A stretch of DNA of 64,000 nucleotides from Enterobacter asburiae (GTDB taxonomy: Bacteria > Pseudomonadota > Gammaproteobacteria > Enterobacterales > Enterobacteriaceae), in contig JAAQVN010000001.1 in the NCBI GenBank assembly GCA_011754535.1, positions 310,001-374,000 of the forward strand, read 5' to 3'. Below are positions 12,570 to 22,001 of this stretch, piece by piece (within the stretch, counting starts at the first letter, position 1; every line of letters starts with the position of its first letter). The translations under genes and the position numbers were made by a program. Under the pieces are notes generated by a model. That model had not been told where the DNA came from, ran no database searches, and saw only the letters and a program-made list of their open reading frames with translations.

Positions 12570-13541
12570 ATGAAAACGACCCTCAAGCCGTTACTGGCCG
12601 CGCTGTGCCTGTCTGCTTTTGCCTGCACCGTTTCTGCCCAAACCATCAAAGCTGCCGATGTGCATCCTGAAGGCTACCCGAACGTGGTCGCGGTTCAGCA
12701 CATGGGTGAAAAACTCAAACAGCAAACCGACGGCAAGCTGGAGATTAAGGTTTTCCCGGGCGGCGTGCTGGGGGATGAAAAGCAGATGATAGAGCAGGCG
12801 CAGATGGGGGCGATTGACATGATCCGCGTCTCCATGGCGCCGGTTGCCGCCATCCTGCCGGATATTGAAGTCTTCACGCTGCCATACGTCTTCCGCGATG
12901 AGGACCACATGCACAAGGTGATCGACGGGGAGATCGGCAAGCAGATTGGCGACAAGCTGACCGCGAACCCGAAATCGAAGCTGGTCTTCCTCGGCTGGAT
13001 GGATTCCGGCACCCGTAACCTCATCACCAAAGAGCCGATCGTGAAGCCGGAAGATCTGAAAGGGAAGAAAATCCGCGTGCAGGGTAGCCCGGTAGCGCTT
13101 GCCACGCTGAAGGATATGGGGGCGAACTCGGTGGCGATGGGCGTCAGCGAAGTTTACAGCGGTATGCAGACCGGCGTGATTGACGGCGCGGAGAACAACC
13201 CGCCCACCTTTATCGCTCACAACTACATGCCGGTTGCTAAAAACTACACTCTTAGCGGCCACTTTATCACCCCGGAAATGCTGCTCTATTCAAAAGTGAA
13301 ATGGGACAAGCTGAGCGCTGACGAACAGCAAAAAATCCTGACGCTGGCCCGTGAAGCGCAGTTCGAACAGCGTAAGCTATGGAATGCGTATAACGACCAG
13401 GCGCTGGCAAAAATGAAGGCGGGCGGCGTGCAGTTCCACGATATCGATAAGACGGTATTCATCAAGGCCACAGAGCCGGTGCGCGCGCAGTATGGCGACA
13501 AGCATCAGGATCTGATGAAAGCCATCGCTGACGTCCAGTAA
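12570..13541 (+). CDS. TRAP transporter periplasmic substrate-binding protein (DctP family)
   Basis: 323 residues with a 23-residue signal peptide ending VSA. It shows the DctP-family pattern: conserved Arg in KKIRVQGSP (residue 169), which in this family pairs with the substrate carboxylate, an earlier Arg in GTRN (149), and the MQTGVIDGAENNP segment near 205. TRAP receptors bind organic acids (C4-dicarboxylates, sialic acid, uronates, keto-sugar acids). The sequence does not let me choose the ligand. It is first of a tight three-gene operon (12 bp to the next gene), with SD CTGGAG. No counterpart exists at this place in E. coli K-12. Confidence 0.88.
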   Translation: MKTTLKPLLAALCLSAFACTVSAQTIKAADVHPEGYPNVVAVQHMGEKLKQQTDGKLEIKVFPGGVLGDEKQMIEQAQMGAIDMIRVSMAPVAAILPDIEVFTLPYVFRDEDHMHKVIDGEIGKQIGDKLTANPKSKLVFLGWMDSGTRNLITKEPIVKPEDLKGKKIRVQGSPVALATLKDMGANSVAMGVSEVYSGMQTGVIDGAENNPPTFIAHNYMPVAKNYTLSGHFITPEMLLYSKVKWDKLSADEQQKILTLAREAQFEQRKLWNAYNDQALAKMKAGGVQFHDIDKTVFIKATEPVRAQYGDKHQDLMKAIADVQ

Positions 13542-13553
13542 GCCGGAGTACGT

Positions 13554-14063
13554 ATGTCCGAACTCTACCTGAAGTGGATGGACCGTCTGTACCTGCTCGC
13601 CATGGCGGTGGCGGGTATTTCGCTGCTGGTGATGACGATTGTCATCCCCATCGGCATCTTTTCACGCTACGTGCTCAATCGCGGCGAATCCTGGCCGGAG
13701 CCGATCGCCATTATCTGCATGGTGACGTTCACCTTCATCGGCGCGGCGGTGAGCTACCGCGCCGGATCGCATATCGCGGTCAACATGCTGACCGACCGTT
13801 TGCCCGCGTCGCTGCAACGGCTGTGCGCGCGGGTGGTTGATCTGCTGATGCTGCTGATCTCCGGCCTGATGTGCTGGTACAGCTACTGGCTGTGCGTCGA
13901 ACTGTGGGAGCAGCCGGTGGCGGAGTTCCCCATCCTGACCTCCGGCGAAAGCTATCTTCCGCTGCCGATTGGGTCGGCGATTTTGATCCTGTTTGTGCTT
14001 GAACGCCTGCTGTTTGGCTCACAGGAAAACCGTCCGGTCGTGCTGATCGGCAATCACAGTTAA
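13554..14063 (+). CDS. TRAP transporter small membrane subunit (DctQ family)
   Basis: 169 residues with four predicted membrane helices (about 15-37, 48-68, 88-108, 133-153), the size and topology of DctQ subunits. The conserved RYVLNRGESWPEP segment (residues 39-51) after helix 1 is typical of the family. It is needed with the large subunit for Na+- or H+-driven uptake of the substrate delivered by the upstream binding protein. 12 bp downstream of that gene and 10 bp upstream of the large subunit. Confidence 0.88.
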   Translation: MSELYLKWMDRLYLLAMAVAGISLLVMTIVIPIGIFSRYVLNRGESWPEPIAIICMVTFTFIGAAVSYRAGSHIAVNMLTDRLPASLQRLCARVVDLLMLLISGLMCWYSYWLCVELWEQPVAEFPILTSGESYLPLPIGSAILILFVLERLLFGSQENRPVVLIGNHS

Positions 14064-14073
14064 GGGGTGAACG

Positions 14074-15360
14074 ATGGATGCTTTTGTTTTGTTATTCACC
14101 CTCGCCATTTTGCTGGCGCTGGGAATGCCGGTGGCCTTTGCCGTGGGCTTAAGCGCCGTAGCGGGGGCATTGTGGATTGACCTGCCTCTGGAGGCGCTGA
14201 TGATCCAGATAACCAGCGGGGTGAACAAATTTACCCTGCTGGCGATCCCGTTCTTTATCCTTGCCGGGGCGATCATGGCGGAAGGGGGCATTGCCCGACG
14301 GCTGGTCAACTTTGCCTACGTTTTTGTCGGCTTCATTCGCGGCGGGCTGTCGTTGGTGAACATCGTCGCCTCGACGTTCTTCGGCGCGATTTCTGGTTCG
14401 TCGGTGGCGGATACGGCGTCCATCGGCAGCGTGATGATCCCGGAAATGGAGAAGAAGGGCTATCCGCGCGAATACGCGGCGGCGGTCACGGCGAGTGGGT
14501 CGGTGCAGGCGATTCTCATCCCGCCCAGCCACAACTCGGTGATTTACTCGCTGGCGGCGGGTGGCACGGTCTCCATCGCCACGCTGTTCATTGCGGGCGT
14601 CCTGCCGGGCCTGCTGCTTGGCGTGAGTCTGATGGTGCTCTGCCTGTGCTTCGCCCGCAAGCGCGGCTATCCGAAAGGGGACAAAATCCCTCTCAAACAG
14701 GCGCTGAAAATCATGCTCGACGCACTGTGGGGGCTGATGACAGTGGTCATTATCCTTGGCGGGATCTTGTCAGGGATTTTTACCGCCACCGAATCAGCCG
14801 CCGTGGCCTGCCTGTGGGCGTTCTTCGTCACCATGTTCATCTACCGTGACTACCAGTGGAACGAACTGCCGAAGCTGATGTGCCGCACGGTCAAAACGGT
14901 CACCATCGTGATGATTTTGATTGGCTTTGCCGCGGCGTTTGGCGCGGTGATGACCTACATGCAGCTGCCGATGCGCATCACCGAGTTCTTCACGTCGCTG
15001 TCCGATAACAAGTACGTGATCCTGATGTACCTCAACATTATGCTGCTGCTGATCGGCACGCTGATGGACATGGCACCGATCATCCTGATCCTCACCCCGG
15101 TTCTGCTGCCGGTGACCAACTCGCTGGGGATTGACCCGGTGCATTTCGGGATGATCATGATGGTCAATTTGGGGATCGGGCTGATCACCCCGCCGGTCGG
15201 GTCGGTGCTGTTCGTGGCGAGCGCGGTGAGCAAGCAGAAGATCGAGCACGTTGTGCGGGCGATGCTGCCGTTCTACGGCATGCTGCTGGTAGTGCTGGGG
15301 ATGGTGACGTACATCCCGGCGATCTCATTATGGTTGCCGGGGGTGTTAGGGATGCAGTGA
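14074..15360 (+). CDS. TRAP transporter large membrane subunit (DctM family)
   Basis: 428 residues, highly hydrophobic, about 12 membrane helices. Family hallmarks include the GAISGSSVADTASIG segment (near residue 105), IPPSHNSVIYS (near 149) and the C-terminal LGIGLITPPVG (near 368), which mark the two structural repeats that form the ion and substrate path. It is the transport subunit of the secondary importer with the two preceding genes. Last in the operon; a REP-like palindrome follows and then zntA on the opposite strand. Confidence 0.9.
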   Translation: MDAFVLLFTLAILLALGMPVAFAVGLSAVAGALWIDLPLEALMIQITSGVNKFTLLAIPFFILAGAIMAEGGIARRLVNFAYVFVGFIRGGLSLVNIVASTFFGAISGSSVADTASIGSVMIPEMEKKGYPREYAAAVTASGSVQAILIPPSHNSVIYSLAAGGTVSIATLFIAGVLPGLLLGVSLMVLCLCFARKRGYPKGDKIPLKQALKIMLDALWGLMTVVIILGGILSGIFTATESAAVACLWAFFVTMFIYRDYQWNELPKLMCRTVKTVTIVMILIGFAAAFGAVMTYMQLPMRITEFFTSLSDNKYVILMYLNIMLLLIGTLMDMAPIILILTPVLLPVTNSLGIDPVHFGMIMMVNLGIGLITPPVGSVLFVASAVSKQKIEHVVRAMLPFYGMLLVVLGMVTYIPAISLWLPGVLGMQ

Positions 15361-15370
15361 CGCCTTTTTA

Positions 15371-15404
15371 TGCCGGGTGGCGGCTACGCCTTACCCGGCC
15401 TACG
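15371..15404. repeat. REP-like palindrome between TRAP operon and zntA
   Basis: Single unit GCCGGGTGGCGGCTACGCC...TTACCCGGCCTACG in the 58-bp gap between two convergent genes. Probably acts as a bidirectional transcript end. Confidence 0.75.
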
Positions 15405-15418
15405 GTTCGATAACGATT

Positions 15419-17590
15419 TTATTTCCGACGCAACAGCCGCAGCGCGTTCGCCGTGACCAGCACCGTCGCCCCGGTGTCCGCCAGCACCGCCAGCCACAGC
15501 CCGGTCATACCGAGCAGCGTGGTGACGAGAAATATCCCCTTCAGACCCAGCGCAATGCCGATGTTCTGGCGGATATTGGCGCGCGTCGCCCGCGCCAGGC
15601 TAATCATCTGTGCCAGCCCGGTCAGGCGGTTATGGGTCAGCGCCGCATCGGCCGTTTCCAGCGCCACATCGGTACCGCTGCCCATCGCAATACCGAGGGT
15701 TGCGGCCTTCATCGCCGGGGCATCGTTAATTCCGTCACCCACCATCGCCAGCGGCGCGCGGCTGTTTAGCTCGGTTACCGCGCTGACCTTATCCGCAGGC
15801 AGCAACCCGGCCTTAAACTCGAGCCCCAGCTCGCCGGCAATCGCTGCCGCCGCGCGCGGGTTATCACCGGTCAGGATCACGCCCTGTACGCCTAGTTGAT
15901 GCAGCTCCGCCACGGCGTCTTTTGCATCATCGCGCAGGGTATCGCGCAGTGCCAGCATGCCCAGCGGCGCGCCGTCCTGCATCACGGCAACGACCGTCTG
16001 ACCGGCCTGCTCTAATGCCTCAACCTGTGGATGAGATAATGTGCCCGCCGCAACAATCAGTACCTTTTTACCGTCGACGACGGCCTCAATTCCTGACCCG
16101 ACCAGCGCCCGCTGGGCGGTTGCCGAAGGGATATTCAGCCCGCGTCCCTGCGCTTCACGCACAATCGCCTGCGCCAGCGGGTGAGCGGAGCCCTGTTCCA
16201 CGGCGGCGGCCAGCGCCAGCAGTTCGTCTTCACCGATCGCCTGCGGGTAGACGCCCGTCACCTGCGGCTTGCCGACGGTCAGCGTACCCGTTTTATCGAA
16301 GGCGATATGCCGGATCTGACTGAGCTGTTCCAGCGCCGCGCCGCCCTTAATCAGCGCCCCGCGACGGGCCGCCGCCGCCAGTCCCGAGGTAATCGCCGCC
16401 GGCGTGGAGATCACCAGCGCGCACGGGCAGCCGATCAGCAGCAGGGTCAGCCCTTTATAAATCCAGCCCTCCCACGGCGCGCCGAAAAACAGCGGTGGAA
16501 TCACGGTAACCAGCAGGGCAACCAGCATGATAGCGGGGGTGTAAATCCGGCTGAAGCGGTCGATGAAACGCTCGACGGGCGCGCGGCGTTCTTCGGCTTC
16601 TTCAATCAGCTTCAGGATGCGGTCGATGGCGCTATCGCCCGGTTCGGACAGGACTTTGAGCTGTACCAGGCGGTCAACGCTGGTGGCACCGGCAGGGACT
16701 TTTTCGCCTGCGGCACGCTCTACCGGAATGGATTCTCCGGTCAGGGCGCTTTCGTCAAAGCTTGCGGTGGCGGTGAGCAGCGTACCGTCGGCTGGCAGGC
16801 GTCCGCCCGCGGCCACTTCAATCACATCGCCCGGTCGCAGCGTGCTGATGGCGACAGTTTCACGTTTGCCTTCATTAACCCGCGTGGCGGTTTCGGGCTT
16901 CAGCGCCATCAGCGCGCTTACCCCTTTGCGCGCCCGGCTCGCCGCCCAGCCCTCAAGCCGTTCGCCGATTAAGAACAGCAGCAGGACCATCGCCGCTTCC
17001 GCCGTCGCGCCGATAAACAGCGCGCCGATGGCCGCCACGCTCATCAGCGTTTCGATGGCGAACCAGCTGCCGCTTCTTATCAGGCGCAGAGCCTGACGGG
17101 CTATCGGGAAGAGCCCTACCAGGGTAGTGGCGATAAACGCCATGTTACCGAACGGGTGGTTAATCTGCTCCAGACCCCAGCTGACCGCCATCATGATGAT
17201 GAGCGTGATAAGGGGCAGGTTTTCTTTAAACGGGGAGGTTTTTTCAGCGGGAGCCGTTTCGCTGCGCAGGGTATAGCCCGCCTTGCTGACGGCAGCTTCA
17301 ACCTGCTTCATGACGTCGCTATCGGCGCTGACCAGCAGCTTTTCGGTAGCGAACAGCACCTGAACGTAGTTCACGCCCGCCACCTGCTTCACTGCATTTT
17401 CCACTTTGCGGGCGCAGGCCGCGCAGTCCATGCCGCTGACCATCCAGCTGTAGCGGTTGCCGCTTTCAGGAGGCGCCTGAGTTTGCGTTTCGCACGCGCC
17501 TTCGCAGCAGCAGTCGTCTTTCGGCGGAACCGGACTGAGCTTAAGCGCCGAAAATTGTGGAACTTTTTTAGATGTTTCTGGAGTCGACAT
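15419..17590 (-). CDS. zntA: ZntA, Zn(II)/Cd(II)/Pb(II)-exporting P-type ATPase
   Basis: 723 residues (E. coli 732). Start at 17590 (MSTPETSKKV), the homologous start; the frame runs 23 codons further through the promoter. Domains: an N-terminal metal-binding tail with CCCEGAC (27-33), an HMA domain with GMDCAAC (53-59), membrane helices, the CPC metal motif of P1B-ATPases (near residue 385), the phosphorylation motif DKTGT (near 430) and the hinge GDGINDAPA. It exports Zn, Cd and Pb to the periplasm. Controlled by the ZntR-type promoter just upstream. In E. coli tusA flanks zntA; here the TRAP operon does. Confidence 0.97.
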   Translation of the reverse strand: MSTPETSKKVPQFSALKLSPVPPKDDCCCEGACETQTQAPPESGNRYSWMVSGMDCAACARKVENAVKQVAGVNYVQVLFATEKLLVSADSDVMKQVEAAVSKAGYTLRSETAPAEKTSPFKENLPLITLIIMMAVSWGLEQINHPFGNMAFIATTLVGLFPIARQALRLIRSGSWFAIETLMSVAAIGALFIGATAEAAMVLLLFLIGERLEGWAASRARKGVSALMALKPETATRVNEGKRETVAISTLRPGDVIEVAAGGRLPADGTLLTATASFDESALTGESIPVERAAGEKVPAGATSVDRLVQLKVLSEPGDSAIDRILKLIEEAEERRAPVERFIDRFSRIYTPAIMLVALLVTVIPPLFFGAPWEGWIYKGLTLLLIGCPCALVISTPAAITSGLAAAARRGALIKGGAALEQLSQIRHIAFDKTGTLTVGKPQVTGVYPQAIGEDELLALAAAVEQGSAHPLAQAIVREAQGRGLNIPSATAQRALVGSGIEAVVDGKKVLIVAAGTLSHPQVEALEQAGQTVVAVMQDGAPLGMLALRDTLRDDAKDAVAELHQLGVQGVILTGDNPRAAAAIAGELGLEFKAGLLPADKVSAVTELNSRAPLAMVGDGINDAPAMKAATLGIAMGSGTDVALETADAALTHNRLTGLAQMISLARATRANIRQNIGIALGLKGIFLVTTLLGMTGLWLAVLADTGATVLVTANALRLLRRK

Positions 17591-17627
17591 GGCAGTCTCC
17601 GGTAATGATAATTTTCTCATTAACCGC

Positions 17628-17659
17628 AGCATACACTCTGGAGTCGACTCCAGAGTCAA
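17628..17659 (-). promoter_or_regulatory. ZntR-type zntA promoter with 20-bp spacer
   Basis: On the minus strand: -35 TTGACT (17659-17654) and -10 TATGCT (17633-17628), separated by 20 bp. The spacer coincides with the 22-bp perfect palindrome at 17635-17656, arms ACTCTGGAGTC and GACTCCAGAGT. This overlong spacer filled by a dyad is diagnostic of MerR-family activation; the dyad is the known E. coli ZntR operator sequence. Confidence 0.93.
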
Positions 17660-17666
17660 GGCTTAT

Positions 17667-18293
17667 TTAAATATACAGCGAACGCACAATCAGGAAATGC
17701 CCGGCAAAGTAGCAGGCGGCGGCAATCGCGTTATCCGCCCGGAAGCGGCGGCGATAGTGGCTGCCCAGCCAGACGATATTGCCGAGTAACAGCAGCGCCG
17801 CACCGAAGAAGGCGGACATCGCCGGGGCGGTTGGACGGAAGAACCATAGCTCCCCGGCCAGCCACACCATCACCAGCGTCATAGCGATAAACGTACAGAC
17901 CGGCAGACGCATCTCTTCCAGACGCGACCAGATGACTGCTATCAGCAGGGCGCCAATCACCAGCAGCACCAGCGGCAGAGGCCAGAAGAAGGAGAGCGTC
18001 ATCTGGCTGGCAAAATAGATGGTATACAGCAGATGCGACAGGAAGAACGCCCCCACGGCGTACAGCAGGCGCTGGCGCGGCAGCAGGGTTAAGGCATCGC
18101 CAATCAGGGAGGCACACAGCCCGGCGAGCACCAGATAGCTGATGGCGTTAAACATCGGGGCTTGCCAGGCTAAAAGCAGAAGCAACAGCAGCGTAACGGG
18201 TTTAAACAACCAGCGCTGCCAGGCTGGACCGCGATAGGACGCATCGACGTAAAGCCATGCGGAAAAACAGACAGCGATAAATGACCAAAGCAT
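17667..18293 (-). CDS. yhhN: YhhN, lysoplasmalogenase (TMEM86)-family membrane protein
   Basis: 208 residues, the E. coli YhhN length, with about eight hydrophobic segments. The family (YhhN/TMEM86) includes animal lysoplasmalogenases and some bacterial relatives; the bacterial role is not established by sequence. It sits upstream of zntA on the same strand, but the ZntR promoter between them gives zntA its own control. The start codon (18293) is preceded by GGGAGTT on the minus strand. Confidence 0.88.
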   Translation of the reverse strand: MLWSFIAVCFSAWLYVDASYRGPAWQRWLFKPVTLLLLLLLAWQAPMFNAISYLVLAGLCASLIGDALTLLPRQRLLYAVGAFFLSHLLYTIYFASQMTLSFFWPLPLVLLVIGALLIAVIWSRLEEMRLPVCTFIAMTLVMVWLAGELWFFRPTAPAMSAFFGAALLLLGNIVWLGSHYRRRFRADNAIAAACYFAGHFLIVRSLYI

Positions 18294-18422
18294 ATTAACT
18301 CCCTGTAACTGTTGAGGCTGAATAATCAGTTTCTGATCCAGTGTAGTGACGCGGGCGGGCGTTTGGCAATGCCGGGGCAGGCGAGGTATCCTGAATTCCG
18401 CATAATCTGATGGGATGTTTTA

Positions 18423-18782
18423 ATGAGCAAAATGCCGCTGTTTTTCATTATCGTGGTGGCGATTATCGTCATTGCCGCCTCGTTCCGCTTCGTGCAACAG
18501 CGCCGCGAGAAGGCGGATAACGATGCCGCACTGCTGATGCAAAAGCGCGTGGTGGTGACCAACAAACGTGAGAAGCCGCTCAACGACCGCCGCTCGCGCC
18601 AGCAGCAGGTGACGCCTGCGGGCACAACAATGCGCTATGAAGCGAGCTTTAAGCCAGAAACGGGCGACCTGGAGATGACCTTCCGCCTGGAGGCGCAGCA
18701 GTACCATCGGCTGACGGTGGGAGAGAAAGGAACGCTGAGCTACAAAGGATCGCGTTTTGAAGGGTTTGAACCGGAGCGGTAA
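18423..18782 (+). CDS. yhhM: YhhM, DUF2500 single-span membrane protein
   Basis: 119 residues, similar to E. coli YhhM (DUF2500). One N-terminal membrane helix (about 5-20), then a basic stretch (QQRREKAD) and a cytoplasmic or periplasmic beta-rich domain ending in GFEPER. Function unknown. Transcribed divergently from yhhN and convergently toward yhhL, as in E. coli. Confidence 0.88.
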   Translation: MSKMPLFFIIVVAIIVIAASFRFVQQRREKADNDAALLMQKRVVVTNKREKPLNDRRSRQQQVTPAGTTMRYEASFKPETGDLEMTFRLEAQQYHRLTVGEKGTLSYKGSRFEGFEPER

Positions 18783-18868
18783 TTTTCCCCTCCCCCCGGC
18801 CCTCTCCCAGAGGGAGAGGGTGTAATCGTCCCCTCTCCCTCTGGGAGAGGGTGAGGGCATCAGGCCGC
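18783..18868. repeat. Head-to-head CCCTCTCCC repeat pair between yhhM and yhhL
   Basis: Two copies of the dispersed CCCTCTCCC...GGGAGAGGG element; the second carries the GTGAGGGCATCAGGCCGCAC tail. It fills the gap between the convergent genes yhhM and yhhL and probably forms a bidirectional terminating or stabilising hairpin. Confidence 0.8.
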
Positions 18869-18871
18869 ACC

Positions 18872-19153
18872 TTACTTCTTCACCTGCGCCTTAAACTTCT
18901 TCATCCACACCAGCAGTTCAAACACGCCAAAAATAAACACCCGTAGCTGCTGCCAGCCGGTCATCGGCGGGCCATCTTTTGGCAGACCGTTTTTCAGCAT
19001 CACCATCTGCAGGGCGTGCATGAACGAGGTGAAAATCAGCGCCACGTTAACGAAGATATTCAACGGGCGCGGGAACGGGTGCACCAGATTCAAAATCAAA
19101 AATGCCCAGACGCCCAGCATCAGCAAGCGTCCCAGGTTAATCAGTACCGGCAT
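18872..19153 (-). CDS. yhhL: YhhL, DUF1145 membrane protein
   Basis: 93 residues, like E. coli YhhL (DUF1145). Three hydrophobic segments (about 8-24, 33-50, 68-84) and a very basic C-terminus (KKFKAQVKK). Function unknown. Its start overlaps the 3' end of rsmD by 17 bases, so it is translated with rsmD in one operon, the same arrangement as in E. coli. Confidence 0.88.
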   Translation of the reverse strand: MPVLINLGRLLMLGVWAFLILNLVHPFPRPLNIFVNVALIFTSFMHALQMVMLKNGLPKDGPPMTGWQQLRVFIFGVFELLVWMKKFKAQVKK

Positions 19154-19739
19154 CGGATCCTCCTTGTGCCTGACGGTGATAAAGACGATAAGCCACCTGG
19201 CCTGCGACCTTTTCGCGGTGCAGATCCCAGTGAACGGGAACGGGTGGCAGGCCGTTTTCCACTTCGCTTTCTACATAAATTAGCGCGTCATCCGCCAGCC
19301 AGCCATTGTGCTCCAGCAGGGATAACGTCTCTTCCAGTAGCCCCTTGCGGAACGGTGGGTCAACAAACACGACGTTATGCGGCGTGCCCTGTTGCGCGAG
19401 GAAGCTTAGCGTATTGGTATTTACCACTTTCGCATTCGTCGCCTTCAGCGTCGCCAGATTTTGCTGCAGGGTCTGCGCGACGCCGCGCTCCATCTCCAGC
19501 AGCGTGGCGCTGGCAGCATAGCGCGACAGCGCCTCCAGCCCTAAGGCACCGCTTCCGGCGAAGCAGTCCAGGCAATGGGCGTCTACCATTGACGGGGCAA
19601 GCCAGTTAAACAGCGTCTCGCGAACGCGGTCGGTGGTGGGGCGTAAACCGGGGCTGTCCGGCACCGGTAATTTCCGGCCTCGCCACTGGCCGCCGATAAT
19701 GCGAATTTGACCGGCCGGGGCGCGGGTGGGTTTCTTCAT
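19137..19739 (-). CDS. rsmD: RsmD, 16S rRNA m2G966 methyltransferase
   Basis: 200 residues (E. coli 198). Class I SAM-dependent methyltransferase: the SAM loop LDCFAGSGALG (about 56-66) and the catalytic motif VDPPF (near 123-127), typical of N2-guanine/adenine methylases. A basic N-terminus (GGQWRGRKL) binds RNA. It methylates G966 of 16S rRNA in the small subunit. Divergent from ftsY with a 127-bp gap, and it overlaps yhhL. Confidence 0.95.
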   Translation of the reverse strand: MKKPTRAPAGQIRIIGGQWRGRKLPVPDSPGLRPTTDRVRETLFNWLAPSMVDAHCLDCFAGSGALGLEALSRYAASATLLEMERGVAQTLQQNLATLKATNAKVVNTNTLSFLAQQGTPHNVVFVDPPFRKGLLEETLSLLEHNGWLADDALIYVESEVENGLPPVPVHWDLHREKVAGQVAYRLYHRQAQGGSDAGTD

Positions 19740-19866
19740 CTCTGGAAAGCTCTGTTAACCATTGCCCTGCGATTGCGGGCGGTGATGTCAATTAAGTAAA
19801 GTGTTAGACTATTTCATCATTTTTTTAGCTTCCCTGTATATAGCGCCGCGAGGAGTGTAGTCGCAG

Positions 19867-21327
19867 ATGGCAAAACAAAAAAAACGTGGCTTCTTTTCCT
19901 GGTTGGGTTTCGGTGAAAAAGAGCAAGAAACAGAACAGAAAACCGAAGAACAACAGGTTGCAGAAGAGCAGTCACAGCCTGAAACGCCAGTAGAAACCGC
20001 TGCGATTGTCGAAGCGGAAGAGCCTGCCCACAGCAAAGAAGAGATTGAATCCTTTGCTGAAGAGGTGGTTGAGGTTACTGAACAGGTTCAGGAGAGCGAG
20101 AAGCCAGAGCCGGTCGTCATTGAGACCGTTGCCGATGCGCCTCAGGCCGCAACAGAACATGAAGAGCTGCCGCTACCGGAAGAGGTCAACGCCGAAGAGG
20201 TGTCTGCCGAAGAGTGGCAGGCCGAAGCGGAAACCGTTGAAATCGTTGAGGCGGTGGAAGAAGAGGCGGCACTTGAGCCAGAGCTGACCGACGAAGAGCT
20301 GGAAGCCCAGGCGCTGGCGGCGGAAGCCGCGGAAGAGTCGGTCATCGTTGTGCCGGTGGAAGAGCAGGCCGAAGAAGAGATCGTGCAGGAGCAGGAAAAA
20401 CCGACCAAAGAAGGTTTCTTCGCGCGCCTGAAGCGCAGCCTGCTCAAAACCAAAGAAAACTTAGGTTCCGGATTTATCAGTCTGTTCCGCGGCAAGAAGA
20501 TCGACGACGATCTGTTTGAAGAGCTGGAAGAGCAACTGCTGATTGCGGACGTGGGCGTGGAGACCACCCGTAAGATCATCACCAACCTGACCGAAGGGGC
20601 GAGCCGCAAACAGCTGCGCGACGCCGAGGCGCTGTACGGCCTGCTGAAAGACGAGATGGGTGAAATTCTCGCAAAAGTTGACGAACCGCTTAATATTGAA
20701 GGCAAAACGCCATTTGTTATTCTGATGGTTGGCGTTAACGGCGTGGGTAAAACCACCACCATCGGCAAGCTGGCGCGTCAGTTTGAGCAGCAGGGCAAAT
20801 CGGTGATGCTGGCGGCGGGCGATACCTTCCGTGCGGCAGCGGTTGAGCAGCTCCAGGTGTGGGGCCAGCGCAACAACATTCCGGTGATTGCCCAGCACAC
20901 CGGCGCGGATTCCGCGTCCGTGATTTTCGACGCCATCCAGGCGGCGAAGTCGCGCAACGTGGACGTGCTGATCGCCGACACCGCAGGGCGTTTGCAGAAC
21001 AAATCGCACCTGATGGAAGAGTTGAAGAAAATCGTCCGCGTCATGAAGAAGCTGGACGAAGATGCACCGCATGAAATTATGCTGACTATCGACGCCAGCA
21101 CCGGGCAGAACGCCATTAGCCAGGCGAAGCTGTTCCATGAAGCGGTAGGACTGACGGGGATCGCGCTGACCAAGCTGGACGGCACCGCGAAAGGCGGGGT
21201 GATCTTCTCCGTGGCCGACCAGTTCGGCATTCCTATCCGCTACATCGGTGTGGGCGAGCGTATTGAGGATTTGCGTCCGTTTAAGGCGGACGACTTTATT
21301 GAGGCATTATTTGCCCGAGAGGACTAA
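19867..21327 (+). CDS. ftsY: FtsY, signal recognition particle receptor GTPase
   Basis: 486 residues. A basic N-terminus (MAKQKKRGFFSWLG) that contacts membrane is followed by a long, highly acidic A domain (about 20-180, Glu/Ala/Val-rich), then the NG domain. The GTPase motifs are G1 GVNGVGKTT at 289-297, DTFRAAA, DTAGR and TKLDGTAKGG. It receives SRP-ribosome complexes at the inner membrane. First of ftsYEX, 2 bp from ftsE. The A domain is the only part that differs much from E. coli, as usual. Confidence 0.97.
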   Translation: MAKQKKRGFFSWLGFGEKEQETEQKTEEQQVAEEQSQPETPVETAAIVEAEEPAHSKEEIESFAEEVVEVTEQVQESEKPEPVVIETVADAPQAATEHEELPLPEEVNAEEVSAEEWQAEAETVEIVEAVEEEAALEPELTDEELEAQALAAEAAEESVIVVPVEEQAEEEIVQEQEKPTKEGFFARLKRSLLKTKENLGSGFISLFRGKKIDDDLFEELEEQLLIADVGVETTRKIITNLTEGASRKQLRDAEALYGLLKDEMGEILAKVDEPLNIEGKTPFVILMVGVNGVGKTTTIGKLARQFEQQGKSVMLAAGDTFRAAAVEQLQVWGQRNNIPVIAQHTGADSASVIFDAIQAAKSRNVDVLIADTAGRLQNKSHLMEELKKIVRVMKKLDEDAPHEIMLTIDASTGQNAISQAKLFHEAVGLTGIALTKLDGTAKGGVIFSVADQFGIPIRYIGVGERIEDLRPFKADDFIEALFARED

Positions 21328-21329
21328 CA

Positions 21330-22001
21330 ATGATTCGCTTTGAACACGTCAGCAAGGCCTATCTCGGTGGGAGACAAGCGCTGCAGGGGGTGACATTCCA
21401 CCTGCAGCCGGGCGAGATGGCATTCCTGACCGGCCATTCCGGCGCGGGGAAAAGTACCCTGCTCAAGCTTATCTGTGGGATAGAACGGCCAAGCGCCGGG
21501 AAAATCTGGTTCAGCGGCCACGAAATTAGCCGTCTGAAAAACCGCGAAGTGCCGTTTCTGCGTCGTCAGATCGGCATGATTTTCCAGGATCACCACCTGC
21601 TGATGGATCGCACCGTTTTCGATAACGTGGCGATCCCGCTGATTATTGCCGGCGCCAGCTATGACGATATCCGTCGTCGCGTCTCTGCGGCGCTGGATAA
21701 GGTCGGGCTGCTGGACAAAGCGAAGAACTTCCCGATCCAGCTCTCCGGCGGTGAACAGCAGCGCGTCGGCATCGCCCGCGCGGTGGTGAACAAGCCTGCG
21801 GTACTGCTGGCGGATGAACCGACCGGTAACCTGGACGATGCCCTGTCCGAAGGGATTTTGCGTCTGTTTGAGGAATTCAACCGCGTAGGGGTAACGGTAC
21901 TGATGGCGACGCACGATATGGGGCTCATTTCTCGTCGTTCGTACCGCATGCTGACCCTGAGCGACGGGCATTTGCACGGAGGCCACGGTGAACAAGCGTG
22001 A
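21330..22001 (+). CDS. ftsE: FtsE, divisome ABC-type ATPase
   Basis: 223 residues (E. coli 222). Walker [10 protein letters not shown] at 35-43, signature LSGGEQQR (near 137), Walker B VLLADEP (near 158) and the switch His in ATHD. With FtsX it forms a complex at the septum that controls periplasmic amidase activation through EnvC. The start is 2 bp after ftsY, and its 3' end overlaps ftsX by 14 bases. Confidence 0.97.
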   Translation: MIRFEHVSKAYLGGRQALQGVTFHLQPGEMAFLTGHSGAGKSTLLKLICGIERPSAGKIWFSGHEISRLKNREVPFLRRQIGMIFQDHHLLMDRTVFDNVAIPLIIAGASYDDIRRRVSAALDKVGLLDKAKNFPIQLSGGEQQRVGIARAVVNKPAVLLADEPTGNLDDALSEGILRLFEEFNRVGVTVLMATHDMGLISRRSYRMLTLSDGHLHGGHGEQA

